Made by a program: the position numbers and the translations under genes | Notes under the pieces: model-generated | Seen by the model: only the letters and a program-made list of their open reading frames with translations | Databases searched by the model: none | What the model was told of the DNA's origin: nothing | NCBI RefSeq assembly: GCF_000974985.2 | Contig: NZ_LAVA02000003.1 | Coordinates: forward strand, 124,001-188,000 | Length of the DNA: 64,000 nt | Direction of reading: 5' to 3' | Source: Streptomyces mangrovisoli | Lineage (GTDB): Bacteria > Actinomycetota > Actinomycetes > Streptomycetales > Streptomycetaceae | In this document: piece by piece, positions 55,503-64,000 of the stretch | Position numbering within the stretch: position 1 is the stretch's first letter | Layout of the letters: every line of letters starts with the position of its first letter

Positions 55503-56384
55503 TCAGGCCCCCCGCTGAGGCACCGTGAGCCCCCAGGCCTCCTCCAGCACCCGCCAGGTCCGCCGCCGTACCGGCCCCGCGACGCCTCCGTCCGCGCGAT
55601 AGCGGAAGTCCGCCCCGGTCACGGTCACCACCCGCCCCGACGCCACCAGCAAGGACGCCTCCGCCCCCACCGACACCGGCCGCACCTCCACCTCGGCCAC
55701 CCCGCCCCGCCCCGGTGTCACCGTCACGCCCTCCACGGGCTGGTCCAGGTCGATCAGGGGCGCCCCGTCGACCTCCACCCGCAGCCGCGACGGTCCGGCG
55801 CCGGGGACGGCCGTGCTCCGGGCCGGCCGGACCGGCACCAGCGTCCGTACGAGGGACTGGGCCGTCCGCAGCCAGGGCCGCGCGCCGTCCGGCCCGCCGT
55901 CGCCGCCGTCGGCCTGCGCGGGCGGCGTCCCGGGCAGCGGCAGCGCGGGGATGCGCAGCGCGCCGAGCACCACGCCGTCGCTCTCGTCGACCAGCACGTC
56001 CAGGCGCCGCTCCACCCCGTCGAGCACGGCGCGCGCGGCCGCCACGGCCCCGGTGGGCACCCCGAGCGCCCCGGCGAGCGTGAGGGCGCCCCCGACCGGC
56101 ACCACGGACAGCACACATCCGGCCAGCTCCCGCCGGCGGTGGAGCAGGGCCACCGTCCGCACCAGGGCCCCGTCGTCGCCGATCAGGACCGGCCGACGCG
56201 CCCCGCGCCGGGCGAGCGCGCGGGCGAACTCCTCGGGGTCCTCGGGCAGGCAGACCTTCGTGGCCGCACCGGCGCTGAGCACGTCCTTCGCGATCCGTAC
56301 GGACTCTCCGTCCGTCCGCCTGGCCATCGGATCGATGATCACCAGCAGCTGATCGGACCTCGCGGACGTCGCCACCTCGGCCAT
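55503..56384 (-). CDS. Diacylglycerol-kinase-like protein with a degenerate active site
   Basis: A 293-residue cytoplasmic protein with the lipid/diacylglycerol kinase fold. The glycine motif that is normally GGDGT reads GDDGA (about 68-72), and the usual P-x-G-T-x-N-D-x-A-R block reads VPVGGALTLAGALGVP (about 95-110). The C-terminal beta domain (LRVEVDGAPLIDLDQPVEGVTV and FRYRADG) agrees with the family. Loss of the catalytic Gly, Thr and Asn/Asp residues suggests weak or no kinase activity. Divergent from purA. Confidence 0.7.
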   Translation of the reverse strand: MAEVATSARSDQLLVIIDPMARRTDGESVRIAKDVLSAGAATKVCLPEDPEEFARALARRGARRPVLIGDDGALVRTVALLHRRRELAGCVLSVVPVGGALTLAGALGVPTGAVAAARAVLDGVERRLDVLVDESDGVVLGALRIPALPLPGTPPAQADGGDGGPDGARPWLRTAQSLVRTLVPVRPARSTAVPGAGPSRLRVEVDGAPLIDLDQPVEGVTVTPGRGGVAEVEVRPVSVGAEASLLVASGRVVTVTGADFRYRADGGVAGPVRRRTWRVLEEAWGLTVPQRGA

Positions 56385-56417
56385 GCCTCGCTTCCTCGGG
56401 TAGCATCTTTGTGCAAG

Positions 56418-56445
56418 AGCCCCTTGCGCTATTGCGCCAGGGGCT
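56418..56445. terminator. Hairpin in the purA / lipid-kinase-like divergent region
   Basis: agcccct-t-gcgc, loop tatt, gcgc-c-aggggct: a stem of 11 bp with one mismatch. It lies upstream of both divergent genes rather than after either, so it could be a leader attenuator for purA or an insulating terminator. No terminator-like T run follows. Confidence 0.5.
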
Positions 56446-56573
56446 TCGTCTATTCCGGGGCATCCGGTCCGACGGGTTGTGCGACCAATGGCGGTCGCGG
56501 TGGTGCGCGGCGTTGAACCTTACGCGTACGCCCCTGACCTTGGACATGCCCCGCCCGGAAGGGGTGTACGCGC

Positions 56574-57857
<1,284 letters not shown>

Positions 57858-57913
57858 ACGGACGTCTGGCACATCGTCAGGGGCACGTGAACACGGCGCG
57901 GTTACGTCCGCGT

Positions 57914-57946
57914 GAACGCCCGGCCGGGCTGTCCGGCCGGGCGTTC
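57914..57946 (+). terminator. Terminator of purA
   Basis: Perfect 14-bp stem (gaacgcccggccgg with ccggccgggcgttc, loop gctgt), 57 bases after the stop. Confidence 0.85.
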
Positions 57947-58103
57947 GAACATCCCGCCACAGGGGCAACACATGACTCATCCTTGACCTGGGCATGACCG
58001 ATTCCTGGTTTCGGGGCGGACCGGGCAGCGCCACGATCTACGCGAGTAGTCCCGCACGGCAGCCCTGTCTACACGCGTCACGTCTGCTTCCCAGGAGCCT
58101 TGT

Positions 58104-59936
58104 ATGCCCGCCAGTCCCTTGAACCGCCGGGAGTTCGTGAAGAAGTCGGCCGTCACCGGGGCCGCCGTCGCCGCCGGGTCCGCGGTCGCGGCCGGCCCCG
58201 CCGAGGCCGCCGAGCACCACCCCGCGCCGAAGCCGCCGAAGGCCCCCAAGACCTGGAGCTTCTCCATCCTGGGCACCACCGACCTGCACAGCCACGTCTT
58301 CAACTGGGACTACTACAAGGACGCGGCCTACTCCGACACCAAGGGCAACACCGTCGGTGTCGCCAAGGTCGCCACGCTCATCAAGCAGCAGCGCGCCGCC
58401 AAGGGCGAGGACCACGTGCTGCTCGTCGACGCCGGCGACATCATCCAGGGCACCTCGCTCGGCTACTACTTCGCACGCGTCGACCCGATCACCGGGACGA
58501 ACGGCAAGAAGGGCCCCAAGCACCCGATGGCCGTGGCGATGAACCTCATGCGCTACGACGCCGCCGCCCTCGGCAACCACGAGTTCAACTACGGCATCGA
58601 CACGCTGCGCAAGTTCGAGAGCCAGTGCGACTTCCCGCTGCTCGGCGCCAACGCGCTGGACGCGAAGACGCTCCGGCCCGCGTTCCAGCCGTACACGGTG
58701 AAGCACATCAGGGTGCCCGGAGCCCCCGACATCAAGGTCGGCATCATGGGCCTGACCAACCCCGGCATCGCGCTGTGGGACAAGGACAACGTCAACGGCA
58801 AGATGGTCTTCCCGGGCCTGGTCGAGCAGGCGAAGAAGTACGTGCCCCGGCTGCGCGCGCTCGGCTGCGACGTCGTCTTCCTGACCGACCACTCCGGCCT
58901 CGACGGCTCCTCGTCGTGGGGCGACGCGCTGCCGTACGTGGAGAACGCCTCGAACCTGGTCGCCGAGCAGGTGCCCGGCATCGACGCGATCCTGGTCGGC
59001 CACACCCATGTGGAGGTCTCCTCCTACACGGTGAAGAACGAGGAGACCGGCGAGGACGTCCTGCTCTCCGAGCCGTACTGCTGGGGCTACCGGCTGAGCG
59101 TCTTCGACTTCGAGATGGAGCTGGAGCACGGCCGCTGGAAGGTCGTGAGCAAGACCGCGCAGACCCTCAACCCCGCGGCGGTGGACGAGGACGCGGAGAT
59201 CAAGAAGCACCTGGAAGCCGACCACGAGCTCGTCGTGAAGTACGTCAACACGGCGGTCGGCACCTGTACCGAGGACCTCTCCGCGGCCGAGGCCTGCTGG
59301 AAGGACGTCCCGGTCATGGACTTCATCCACGAGGTCCAGATGGAGTCGGTGAAGGCGGGCCTGTCCACCGCGGACGCGGCGCTGCCGCTGATCTCGGTCG
59401 CCGCGCCCTTCAGCCGCACCGCGGACATCCCGGCCGGCAACGTCACCATCAAGGACATCGCCGGGCTGTACATCTACGACAACACCCTCTACGGCAAGAA
59501 GCTGACCGGCGCCCAGCTCAGGGACTACCTGGAGTACGCGGCGAAGTACTACCACCAGGTCCCGGCCGGCACGGCGGTGGACACCGCCACCCTCACCAAC
59601 GCCAACAGCTTCTGGGACTACATGTACGACACCGCCGCGGGCGTCGACTACGAGATCGACATCGCGGCGGCCGAGGGCTCGCGGATCAAGAACCTCACCT
59701 ACAACGGCGCGGCGATCGCCGACGACCAGGTCTTCGTCGTCGCGGTCAACAACTACCGCGCCAACGGCGGTTCGGGCTACCCGCACATCGCGGCCGCGGA
59801 GACCGCGTTCAGCACGCCCGACCAGATCCGCGACATGATGATCGCCTACGTCATCGCCAAGGGCGCCCTGGACCCGGCCGACTTCGCGGCCGCCAACTGG
59901 AAGCTCACCCAGGCGGGCACGCCGGTCTTCGGCTGA
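58104..59936 (+). CDS. Exported 5'-nucleotidase / cyclic phosphodiesterase (UshA/CpdB type)
   Basis: A 610-residue secreted phosphatase. The N-terminus MPASPLNRREFVKKSAVTGA holds a Tat motif (NRREFVKK) and the signal ends near AEA-A at about residue 36, so it should be exported folded with its metals. Metallophosphoesterase motifs: TTDLHSH (about 56-62), DAGDIIQGT (about 110-118), LGNHEFNYG (about 154-162), and VGHTHVE (about 297-303). The C-terminal 5'-nucleotidase domain starts near 385, with NTLYGKKLTGAQLRDYLEYAA and NNYRANGGSGYPH binding the nucleoside. It releases phosphate and nucleosides outside the cell. Confidence 0.95.
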   Translation: MPASPLNRREFVKKSAVTGAAVAAGSAVAAGPAEAAEHHPAPKPPKAPKTWSFSILGTTDLHSHVFNWDYYKDAAYSDTKGNTVGVAKVATLIKQQRAAKGEDHVLLVDAGDIIQGTSLGYYFARVDPITGTNGKKGPKHPMAVAMNLMRYDAAALGNHEFNYGIDTLRKFESQCDFPLLGANALDAKTLRPAFQPYTVKHIRVPGAPDIKVGIMGLTNPGIALWDKDNVNGKMVFPGLVEQAKKYVPRLRALGCDVVFLTDHSGLDGSSSWGDALPYVENASNLVAEQVPGIDAILVGHTHVEVSSYTVKNEETGEDVLLSEPYCWGYRLSVFDFEMELEHGRWKVVSKTAQTLNPAAVDEDAEIKKHLEADHELVVKYVNTAVGTCTEDLSAAEACWKDVPVMDFIHEVQMESVKAGLSTADAALPLISVAAPFSRTADIPAGNVTIKDIAGLYIYDNTLYGKKLTGAQLRDYLEYAAKYYHQVPAGTAVDTATLTNANSFWDYMYDTAAGVDYEIDIAAAEGSRIKNLTYNGAAIADDQVFVVAVNNYRANGGSGYPHIAAAETAFSTPDQIRDMMIAYVIAKGALDPADFAAANWKLTQAGTPVFG

Positions 59937-59949
59937 CCGCCGCGCCATG

Positions 59950-59982
59950 CGGTGCCGGGGCCTTCGCCAGGCCCCGGCACCG
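59950..59982 (+). terminator. Terminator of the 5'-nucleotidase gene
   Basis: Perfect 14-bp stem (cggtgccggggcct with aggccccggcaccg, loop tcgcc), 13 bases after the stop. Confidence 0.85.
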
Positions 59983-60067
59983 ACGCGATGGCGGAGCGGA
60001 TCGGGCATATTCTGAGGTCGTGCGCGTGCGCACTTCGGCGTACGCCGGCCGGAGGAAGGTGAGTGCG

Positions 60068-60358
60068 ATGCGCATGCTGCTCAAGGCATCCCTCGACACC
60101 GAGAAGGCCAACGAGGTCATCCGCAGCGGCAAGATGCCGCAGCTGATGCAGCAGGCACTGGACGCGATCAAGCCGGAGGCGGCCTACTTCACCGTCGAGG
60201 GCGGGGACCGGACGGCATACCTGTTCTTCGACATGGCGGACAGTGCCCAGATGCCGCCGGTCGGTGAGCCCTTCTTCATGGACCTGGGCGCCAGGGTCGA
60301 GTTCACGCCCGTGATGAACGGCGAGGACCTGTCGAAGGGGCTCTCCCAGCTGAGGTGA
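60068..60358 (+). CDS. Small conserved-type hypothetical protein, dimeric alpha/beta-barrel-like (96 aa)
   Basis: ATG 60068 follows GGAGGAAGG by eight bases; a GTG at 60059 is too close to that site. The protein opens MRMLLKASLDTEKANEVIRSGKMPQLMQQALDAIKPEAAYFTVEGGDRTAYLFFD, an alternation of strands and helix that resembles small dimeric alpha/beta-barrel proteins of unknown function. No cofactor motif or signal peptide. It faces the convergent gene at 60371 with only 12 bases between the stops. Confidence 0.78.
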   Translation: MRMLLKASLDTEKANEVIRSGKMPQLMQQALDAIKPEAAYFTVEGGDRTAYLFFDMADSAQMPPVGEPFFMDLGARVEFTPVMNGEDLSKGLSQLR

Positions 60359-60370
60359 CCCGCGGGCCGC

Positions 60371-61021
60371 TCAACTGAAGACGATCATCGAGCCCTGGGC
60401 CAGGCTGCGGGTGGTGGCCGCGTACAGACCGAGCCAGACGTGCCGCTCGCGCGCGAACGGGCTCGGGTCGTAGGGCGCGGGAACGGCCGGCTCCTCCAGC
60501 TCGGTGGGGGCCGCCGGGGGCTGCGGGGGCGCCGGCGGGTTGGCCGGGTCGATGCCGATCACCGGCGCCACGAACTCCAGCTCGCGCAGCAGCGCCTGCG
60601 AGGAGCCCAGCGGGCCGCCGCCGGAGAGCAGTTCGTCGTTGTACAGCGGCACGGCGAAGTCGACCGGGACGTAGGCGCCCGCGTGGTCGTAGTGCCACAC
60701 CAGGTGCGACTGCTGCGCGGTGGACTCGAACATCTCCAGCAGCTGTTCGTAGTCGCCGCCCAGCTCGTCCACGGGCGTCACCGCCAGCCCGCACACCTTG
60801 AGGAGATAGGCCCGCCGCAGGAAGTGCAGCGCGTCGTAGTCGAACCCGGCGACCGGGGCGACCTCGCCGGACAGGCCCGGCATGTACTGGTAGACCGGCA
60901 CGGGCGGGAGCCCGTTCTCGGCGAGCAGCTTGTTGTATTGCGCGAGTTCCTCGGCGAACGGGTTGTCGGGCGTGTGGCACAACACGTCCACGAGCGGTAC
61001 CAGCCACAGGTCACAGGCCAA
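60371..61021 (-). CDS. Hypothetical cytoplasmic protein (216 aa)
   Basis: The TTG start (61019-61021) is supported by GAGGAG seven bases upstream. The protein opens MACDLWLVPLVDVLCHTPDNPFAEELAQYNKLL and has many acidic and aromatic residues, a Pro-rich stretch (PANPPAPPQPPAAPTELEEP, near 160-180) and ends SMIVFS. No known domain was recognised by eye, nor a signal peptide. Codon use is typical of the window. It lies 98 bases downstream of the glycosyltransferase fusion on the same strand and may be part of its transcription unit. Confidence 0.75.
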   Translation of the reverse strand: MACDLWLVPLVDVLCHTPDNPFAEELAQYNKLLAENGLPPVPVYQYMPGLSGEVAPVAGFDYDALHFLRRAYLLKVCGLAVTPVDELGGDYEQLLEMFESTAQQSHLVWHYDHAGAYVPVDFAVPLYNDELLSGGGPLGSSQALLRELEFVAPVIGIDPANPPAPPQPPAAPTELEEPAVPAPYDPSPFARERHVWLGLYAATTRSLAQGSMIVFS

Positions 61022-61119
61022 AGAGGGCTCCTCGTTGCGAAGTGCACGACACGGTCAGGGAAGGGTAATCGGTGCGGCCGGTGCCCCGACAGGCGCCGTT
61101 CGTCCCCGTCGACACGAGG

Positions 61120-63579
61120 TCAGCTCCCCGGCGACGGGGCCTTGTGCAGGTCCCATACCCACACCCCACCCGTCCACCTACCGGGCCGGCCCACCAGCTT
61201 TTCCACAGCCTCGCGCACCTGCTCGCCGTGCGACTGCGGAACCACCACCAGCGCGCCCGCCCGCCAGTACGCGAAGTCCTTCGCGGCCTGCGCCCGCCAG
61301 TTGGCGCCGATGTTCGGGATCACCCCGGTGTCGCGGACATCGCTCAGCATGCCGGAGGTCCAGCGCGGCGCGGCGCCGTAGATGCCGGTGCGGTCCTTGC
61401 CGTAGGGGCCGTTGAAGTAGCCGCCGGGCAGCTTGAAGCCGAGATGGGCCGCCGTCTGCCAGTGCAGCGCCGTCGCGTCGCCCGCGTCCGGCAGCGGCAG
61501 CGTCACCAGCGACTCGTCCCCGTGGACGTACGACTTCCACTCCCCGGACGTGAAGAACGCGGGGACCGGCTCCCGGTCCACGGCCCGCAGCGGCGCCGGG
61601 ACGATCGGGAGGAGCGCCAGCGAGACGGCCAGCAGGCCCAGGTACTGGGTGCCCAGCTGCCGGGTGGCCGCCAGCCGGTCCACCGCGAGCGCCAGCAGCA
61701 TCCCGAGGGCGGGCGCGCACACCATCGCCACCCGGCCCTCGATCACCGACTCGAACAGTGGCAGACGCGCGAACAGGGCCCACGGGCCGGGGAAGACGAC
61801 GTCCGTGCGCGGGATGCGGAAGGTCGGACCGAGCGAGAGCAGCGCCGCGCCGCCCGCGGTGAGCGCGAGCGCCTTCACCTGCGGCCGGTCCCACAGCCGT
61901 ACGGCGGTCCCGAGCGCCACCAGCAGCAGCGGCCACCCGTAGAAGGCGTTCTGCTCGGTCGGGTTGGAGGCCAGCAGGCCCGCCTTCGTCGCGTCCCCCG
62001 CGAACAGCGAGCGCTCGGCGAAGGAGATCAGGGCGAGCGGGCTGTTCGCCGCCTTGCTGTGCGGGAAGGCGGCGTAGCTCTGCGCTCCGGCGAACTGCCA
62101 GTACAGCGGGTAGGCGACCAGCGGCAGACAGACCAGGGCCGCGAGGCCCAGCCCCTTGAGTAGCGGCCGCCACGCCGCCCGTGCCACGGCCGGGCGGGCG
62201 GCCGCGTAGCCGAGCGCGAACAGCGCCATGCCGATCGACGCCAGCAGCAGCGGCTCCTCGCCCAGGAAGATCTGGTAGGCCGCCATCAGGCCGAGGACGA
62301 CGCCGTTGCGGCGGACGCGGACGCCCGCGCACAGGCGCAGCGCCCGCTCCACGATCAGCGGGATCATGAACAGGACGACGAAGTTGGGGTGCGCGTTGGC
62401 GTGGCTGACCATCGGCGGCGCGAACGCGGCCAGCGACGCCCCGACGAAGGCGGCCGCCCGGCGCGCGACCACCCGGTTCACGATCAGCCGGTACCAGGCG
62501 AACGCCGTCACCGCGAGGCCCAGCGTCATGCACAGGCTCAGCGACACCGCCGGGCCGAAGGCGAGGGTGACCGGCACGAAGGGCACCGACAGGCCCAGCA
62601 TGACCGTGTTGGCCATGAGGTTCACGCCGTCGGGGAAGCCCTGCAGATCGGTGAAGAACGGGTTGTGAAGGTGGGCCACGCTGTCCGCGGCGACCGCGAA
62701 GAACCACTCCCACTGGTTCTGGTCCTGGAGCGAGTCGGCCAGATAGCGGTGGTTCGGGTCGAAGAACCGGCCCGAGTACAGGCCCACCGACATCGCCAGG
62801 AACAACAGCCCCACCAGCAGGTCCGCGGGGCGCAGGGTGTGCCGGGCCTTCAGCCGGACGAGTTCGGTCAGGACGCGGGCGTAGTCGAGCGGCCGTACCT
62901 TCGAGCCGATCCGGTGCGACCAGCTGACCGGGACCTCGGCGACCGGCCAGTCGGCGCGGTGGAAGTGCGAGAGCACCTCGACGTCTATGCCCCAGCCGTC
63001 GAGCCGGGACGCGGCGAACGCCTCCCGGGCCCGGTCGCCGTCGAACAGCTTGAACCCGCACTGGGTGTCGCGGATGCCGGGCACCGCGACGGCGCGTATG
63101 ACGAAGTTGCCGGCACGGCCCAGCAGTTCGCGCATCCGGTGCTGGCGCAGGTGGATCGTCGCGCCCGGCACCGAGCGCGAGCCGATCACCGCCGCGGCGC
63201 CCCCGTCCGCGCACAGCTCCGTGTCGAGCCGCGCCAACTCCTCGATGGGCGCGGCCAGATCGGCGTCCGTGACCAGCACCCGCCGCCCCCGGGTGGCCGC
63301 GACGCCGAGCCGCAGCGCCCGGCCCTTGCCGCGGTGGTCGGCGCCGGCGACCAGGCGGACGCGGTCGTCCTCGCGTCCGCTGACCACGTCGCGGGTGCCG
63401 TCCGTGGAACCGTCGTCGGCGACCACGATCTCCCAGTCCGCCCAGCGGCCCGGGTGCTCCTCCAGATAGCCGGTGATCGCGTCGAGGGTCGGCCCGAGCC
63501 GCTCCTGCTCGTTGTAGGCGGGTACGACGACCGAGAGCGCCACCGTCTGCCGGGTCTGGCGCACGGGCGCCGCGCTCAC
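61120..63579 (-). CDS. GT2 glycosyltransferase fused to a multi-helix membrane glycosyltransferase-like domain
   Basis: An 819-residue protein. Residues about 13-245 are a family 2 glycosyltransferase of the dolichol-phosphate-mannose/glucose synthase type: VVVPAYNEQERL, VADDGSTDGT (about 53-62), VTDADLAAP (metal Asp-x-Asp, about 103-111) and the DTQCGFKLF block. Residues about 255-690 carry ten or more membrane helices like bacterial GT-C-type proteins, and a soluble C-terminus follows. It likely loads a polyprenyl-phosphate sugar and uses it at the outer face. The GTG start overlaps the stop of the upstream FCD regulator (GTGA), indicating coupling. Acceptor unknown. Confidence 0.85.
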   Translation of the reverse strand: MSAAPVRQTRQTVALSVVVPAYNEQERLGPTLDAITGYLEEHPGRWADWEIVVADDGSTDGTRDVVSGREDDRVRLVAGADHRGKGRALRLGVAATRGRRVLVTDADLAAPIEELARLDTELCADGGAAAVIGSRSVPGATIHLRQHRMRELLGRAGNFVIRAVAVPGIRDTQCGFKLFDGDRAREAFAASRLDGWGIDVEVLSHFHRADWPVAEVPVSWSHRIGSKVRPLDYARVLTELVRLKARHTLRPADLLVGLLFLAMSVGLYSGRFFDPNHRYLADSLQDQNQWEWFFAVAADSVAHLHNPFFTDLQGFPDGVNLMANTVMLGLSVPFVPVTLAFGPAVSLSLCMTLGLAVTAFAWYRLIVNRVVARRAAAFVGASLAAFAPPMVSHANAHPNFVVLFMIPLIVERALRLCAGVRVRRNGVVLGLMAAYQIFLGEEPLLLASIGMALFALGYAAARPAVARAAWRPLLKGLGLAALVCLPLVAYPLYWQFAGAQSYAAFPHSKAANSPLALISFAERSLFAGDATKAGLLASNPTEQNAFYGWPLLLVALGTAVRLWDRPQVKALALTAGGAALLSLGPTFRIPRTDVVFPGPWALFARLPLFESVIEGRVAMVCAPALGMLLALAVDRLAATRQLGTQYLGLLAVSLALLPIVPAPLRAVDREPVPAFFTSGEWKSYVHGDESLVTLPLPDAGDATALHWQTAAHLGFKLPGGYFNGPYGKDRTGIYGAAPRWTSGMLSDVRDTGVIPNIGANWRAQAAKDFAYWRAGALVVVPQSHGEQVREAVEKLVGRPGRWTGGVWVWDLHKAPSPGS

Positions 63580-64000
63580 CGGCCCGCCAGCCGCTCGACC
63601 AGCGCGAGGGAATGGGCGTTGTACTCGCCGACGATCTTGCGGGCGGAGTCCACGTCACGGTTGCCGAGGGCGTCCACCAGTTCGGTGTGGCCGGCCCACA
63701 GCTGTCCGCGCAGATCCGTGGCCCCGCGCAGGTGCTGCACCGTGCACACCCAGGACTGCACGCGCAGCCGGTGCAGGAAGTCGGTCAGATAGGCGTTGCC
63801 GAACAGGGCGCCCAGCTCACGCCAGAACCTCAGGTCGTAGCCGACGAGGACCCTCAGCTCGCCCGCGGCGGCGGCCCGCTGGGCCTCCTCGCCGCGCCGG
63901 CGCACCGCGGCGAGCGCGGCCACCGAGCGCGGGTCGTCCGCCTCCCGCAGGGCGTGATGCCCGTCGAGCAGGGCGTGGAACATGCCGTCCGTGACCATGC
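63576..64000 (-). CDS. GntR/FadR-type regulator, C-terminal FCD domain (5' end outside window)
   Basis: The frame is open to the right window edge and gives at least 140 residues. It is a helical FCD ligand-binding domain: MFHALLDGHHALREADDPRSVAALAAVRRRGEEAQRAA, DLRFWRELGALFGNAYLTDFLHRLRVQSW, and the metal-binding His in AGHTELVDALGNRDVDSARKIVGEYNAHSLALVERL. The GntR winged-helix HTH is upstream, outside the window. FCD regulators sense small acids or sugars. Its stop overlaps the glycosyltransferase start, so it probably controls its own operon with that enzyme. Confidence 0.85.
   Translation of the reverse strand, partial: MVTDGMFHALLDGHHALREADDPRSVAALAAVRRRGEEAQRAAAAGELRVLVGYDLRFWRELGALFGNAYLTDFLHRLRVQSWVCTVQHLRGATDLRGQLWAGHTELVDALGNRDVDSARKIVGEYNAHSLALVERLAGR

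Noticed and set aside
57887-57925. Possible PHO-box-like GTTCAC repeats (minus strand) before the 5'-nucleotidase gene
   Set aside because: The repeats are spaced 12-13 bases apart instead of 11, point away from the gene and overlap the purA terminator stem. PhoP control would need experimental support.

Overview
The window is a stretch of Streptomyces (or close relative) chromosome. The DNA is very GC-rich, with GTG and TTG starts, codon-overlap coupling (GTGA/ATGA) and long antisense open frames. It carries a dnaK-grpE-dnaJ-hspR operon and a clpB gene, both preceded by HspR-type CTTGAGT-N7-ACTCAAG inverted repeats. No integrase, transposase, CRISPR array or rRNA was found; the only structural RNA gene seen is one tRNA-Gly(CCC). 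The gene content reads as conserved chromosome with lineage-specific insertions.

Bases 1-16.5 kb: the 3' end of a GH64 beta-1,3-glucanase, then five genes for secreted seven-repeat FG-GAP beta-propeller proteins (844, 3011, 5327, 7025 and 11982). All five share an upstream ACAACC-N13-GNNNGTC element that looks like one ECF-sigma promoter class. Two of them (7025 and 11982) are near-copies in inverted orientation around a block holding tRNA-Gly, dcd, a phosphoribosyltransferase and two membrane-protein genes. An MhuD-like haem-degrading monooxygenase and a membrane-anchored Fe-S (HdrD-like) oxidoreductase follow.

Bases 16.5-24.1 kb: a MraY/WecA-like membrane protein that lacks a key Asp, the HspR-controlled chaperone operon, and an orphan sugar-binding lipoprotein.

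Bases 24.1-33.2 kb: the most unusual region. A transglutaminase / alpha-E / circularly permuted ATP-grasp triad sits beside four paralogous regulators with a TrmB-like sensor and a LuxR-type HTH. Divergent from them is a 78-residue secreted peptide precursor carrying three DSVWS motifs, and one base downstream of that lies a Rieske-like protein without its cluster ligands. I propose this as a candidate undescribed peptide-signalling or peptide-modification locus.

Bases 33.3-46.7 kb: clpB, a YbjN protein, an aminotransferase, a Gly/His/Cys-tailed membrane protein, a spermidine-synthase-like membrane protein, a CoxG-like membrane-anchored SRPBCC protein, aldose epimerase-pyrE, class II fba and an MFS exporter.

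Bases 46.9-64 kb: tryptophan catabolism (kynA-kynU, probable kynurenine formamidase, then a P450), an ABC exporter pair, a degenerate lipid-kinase-like protein, purA, an exported 5'-nucleotidase, a large glycosyltransferase/membrane fusion coupled to an FCD-domain regulator that runs off the right edge, and small conserved proteins.
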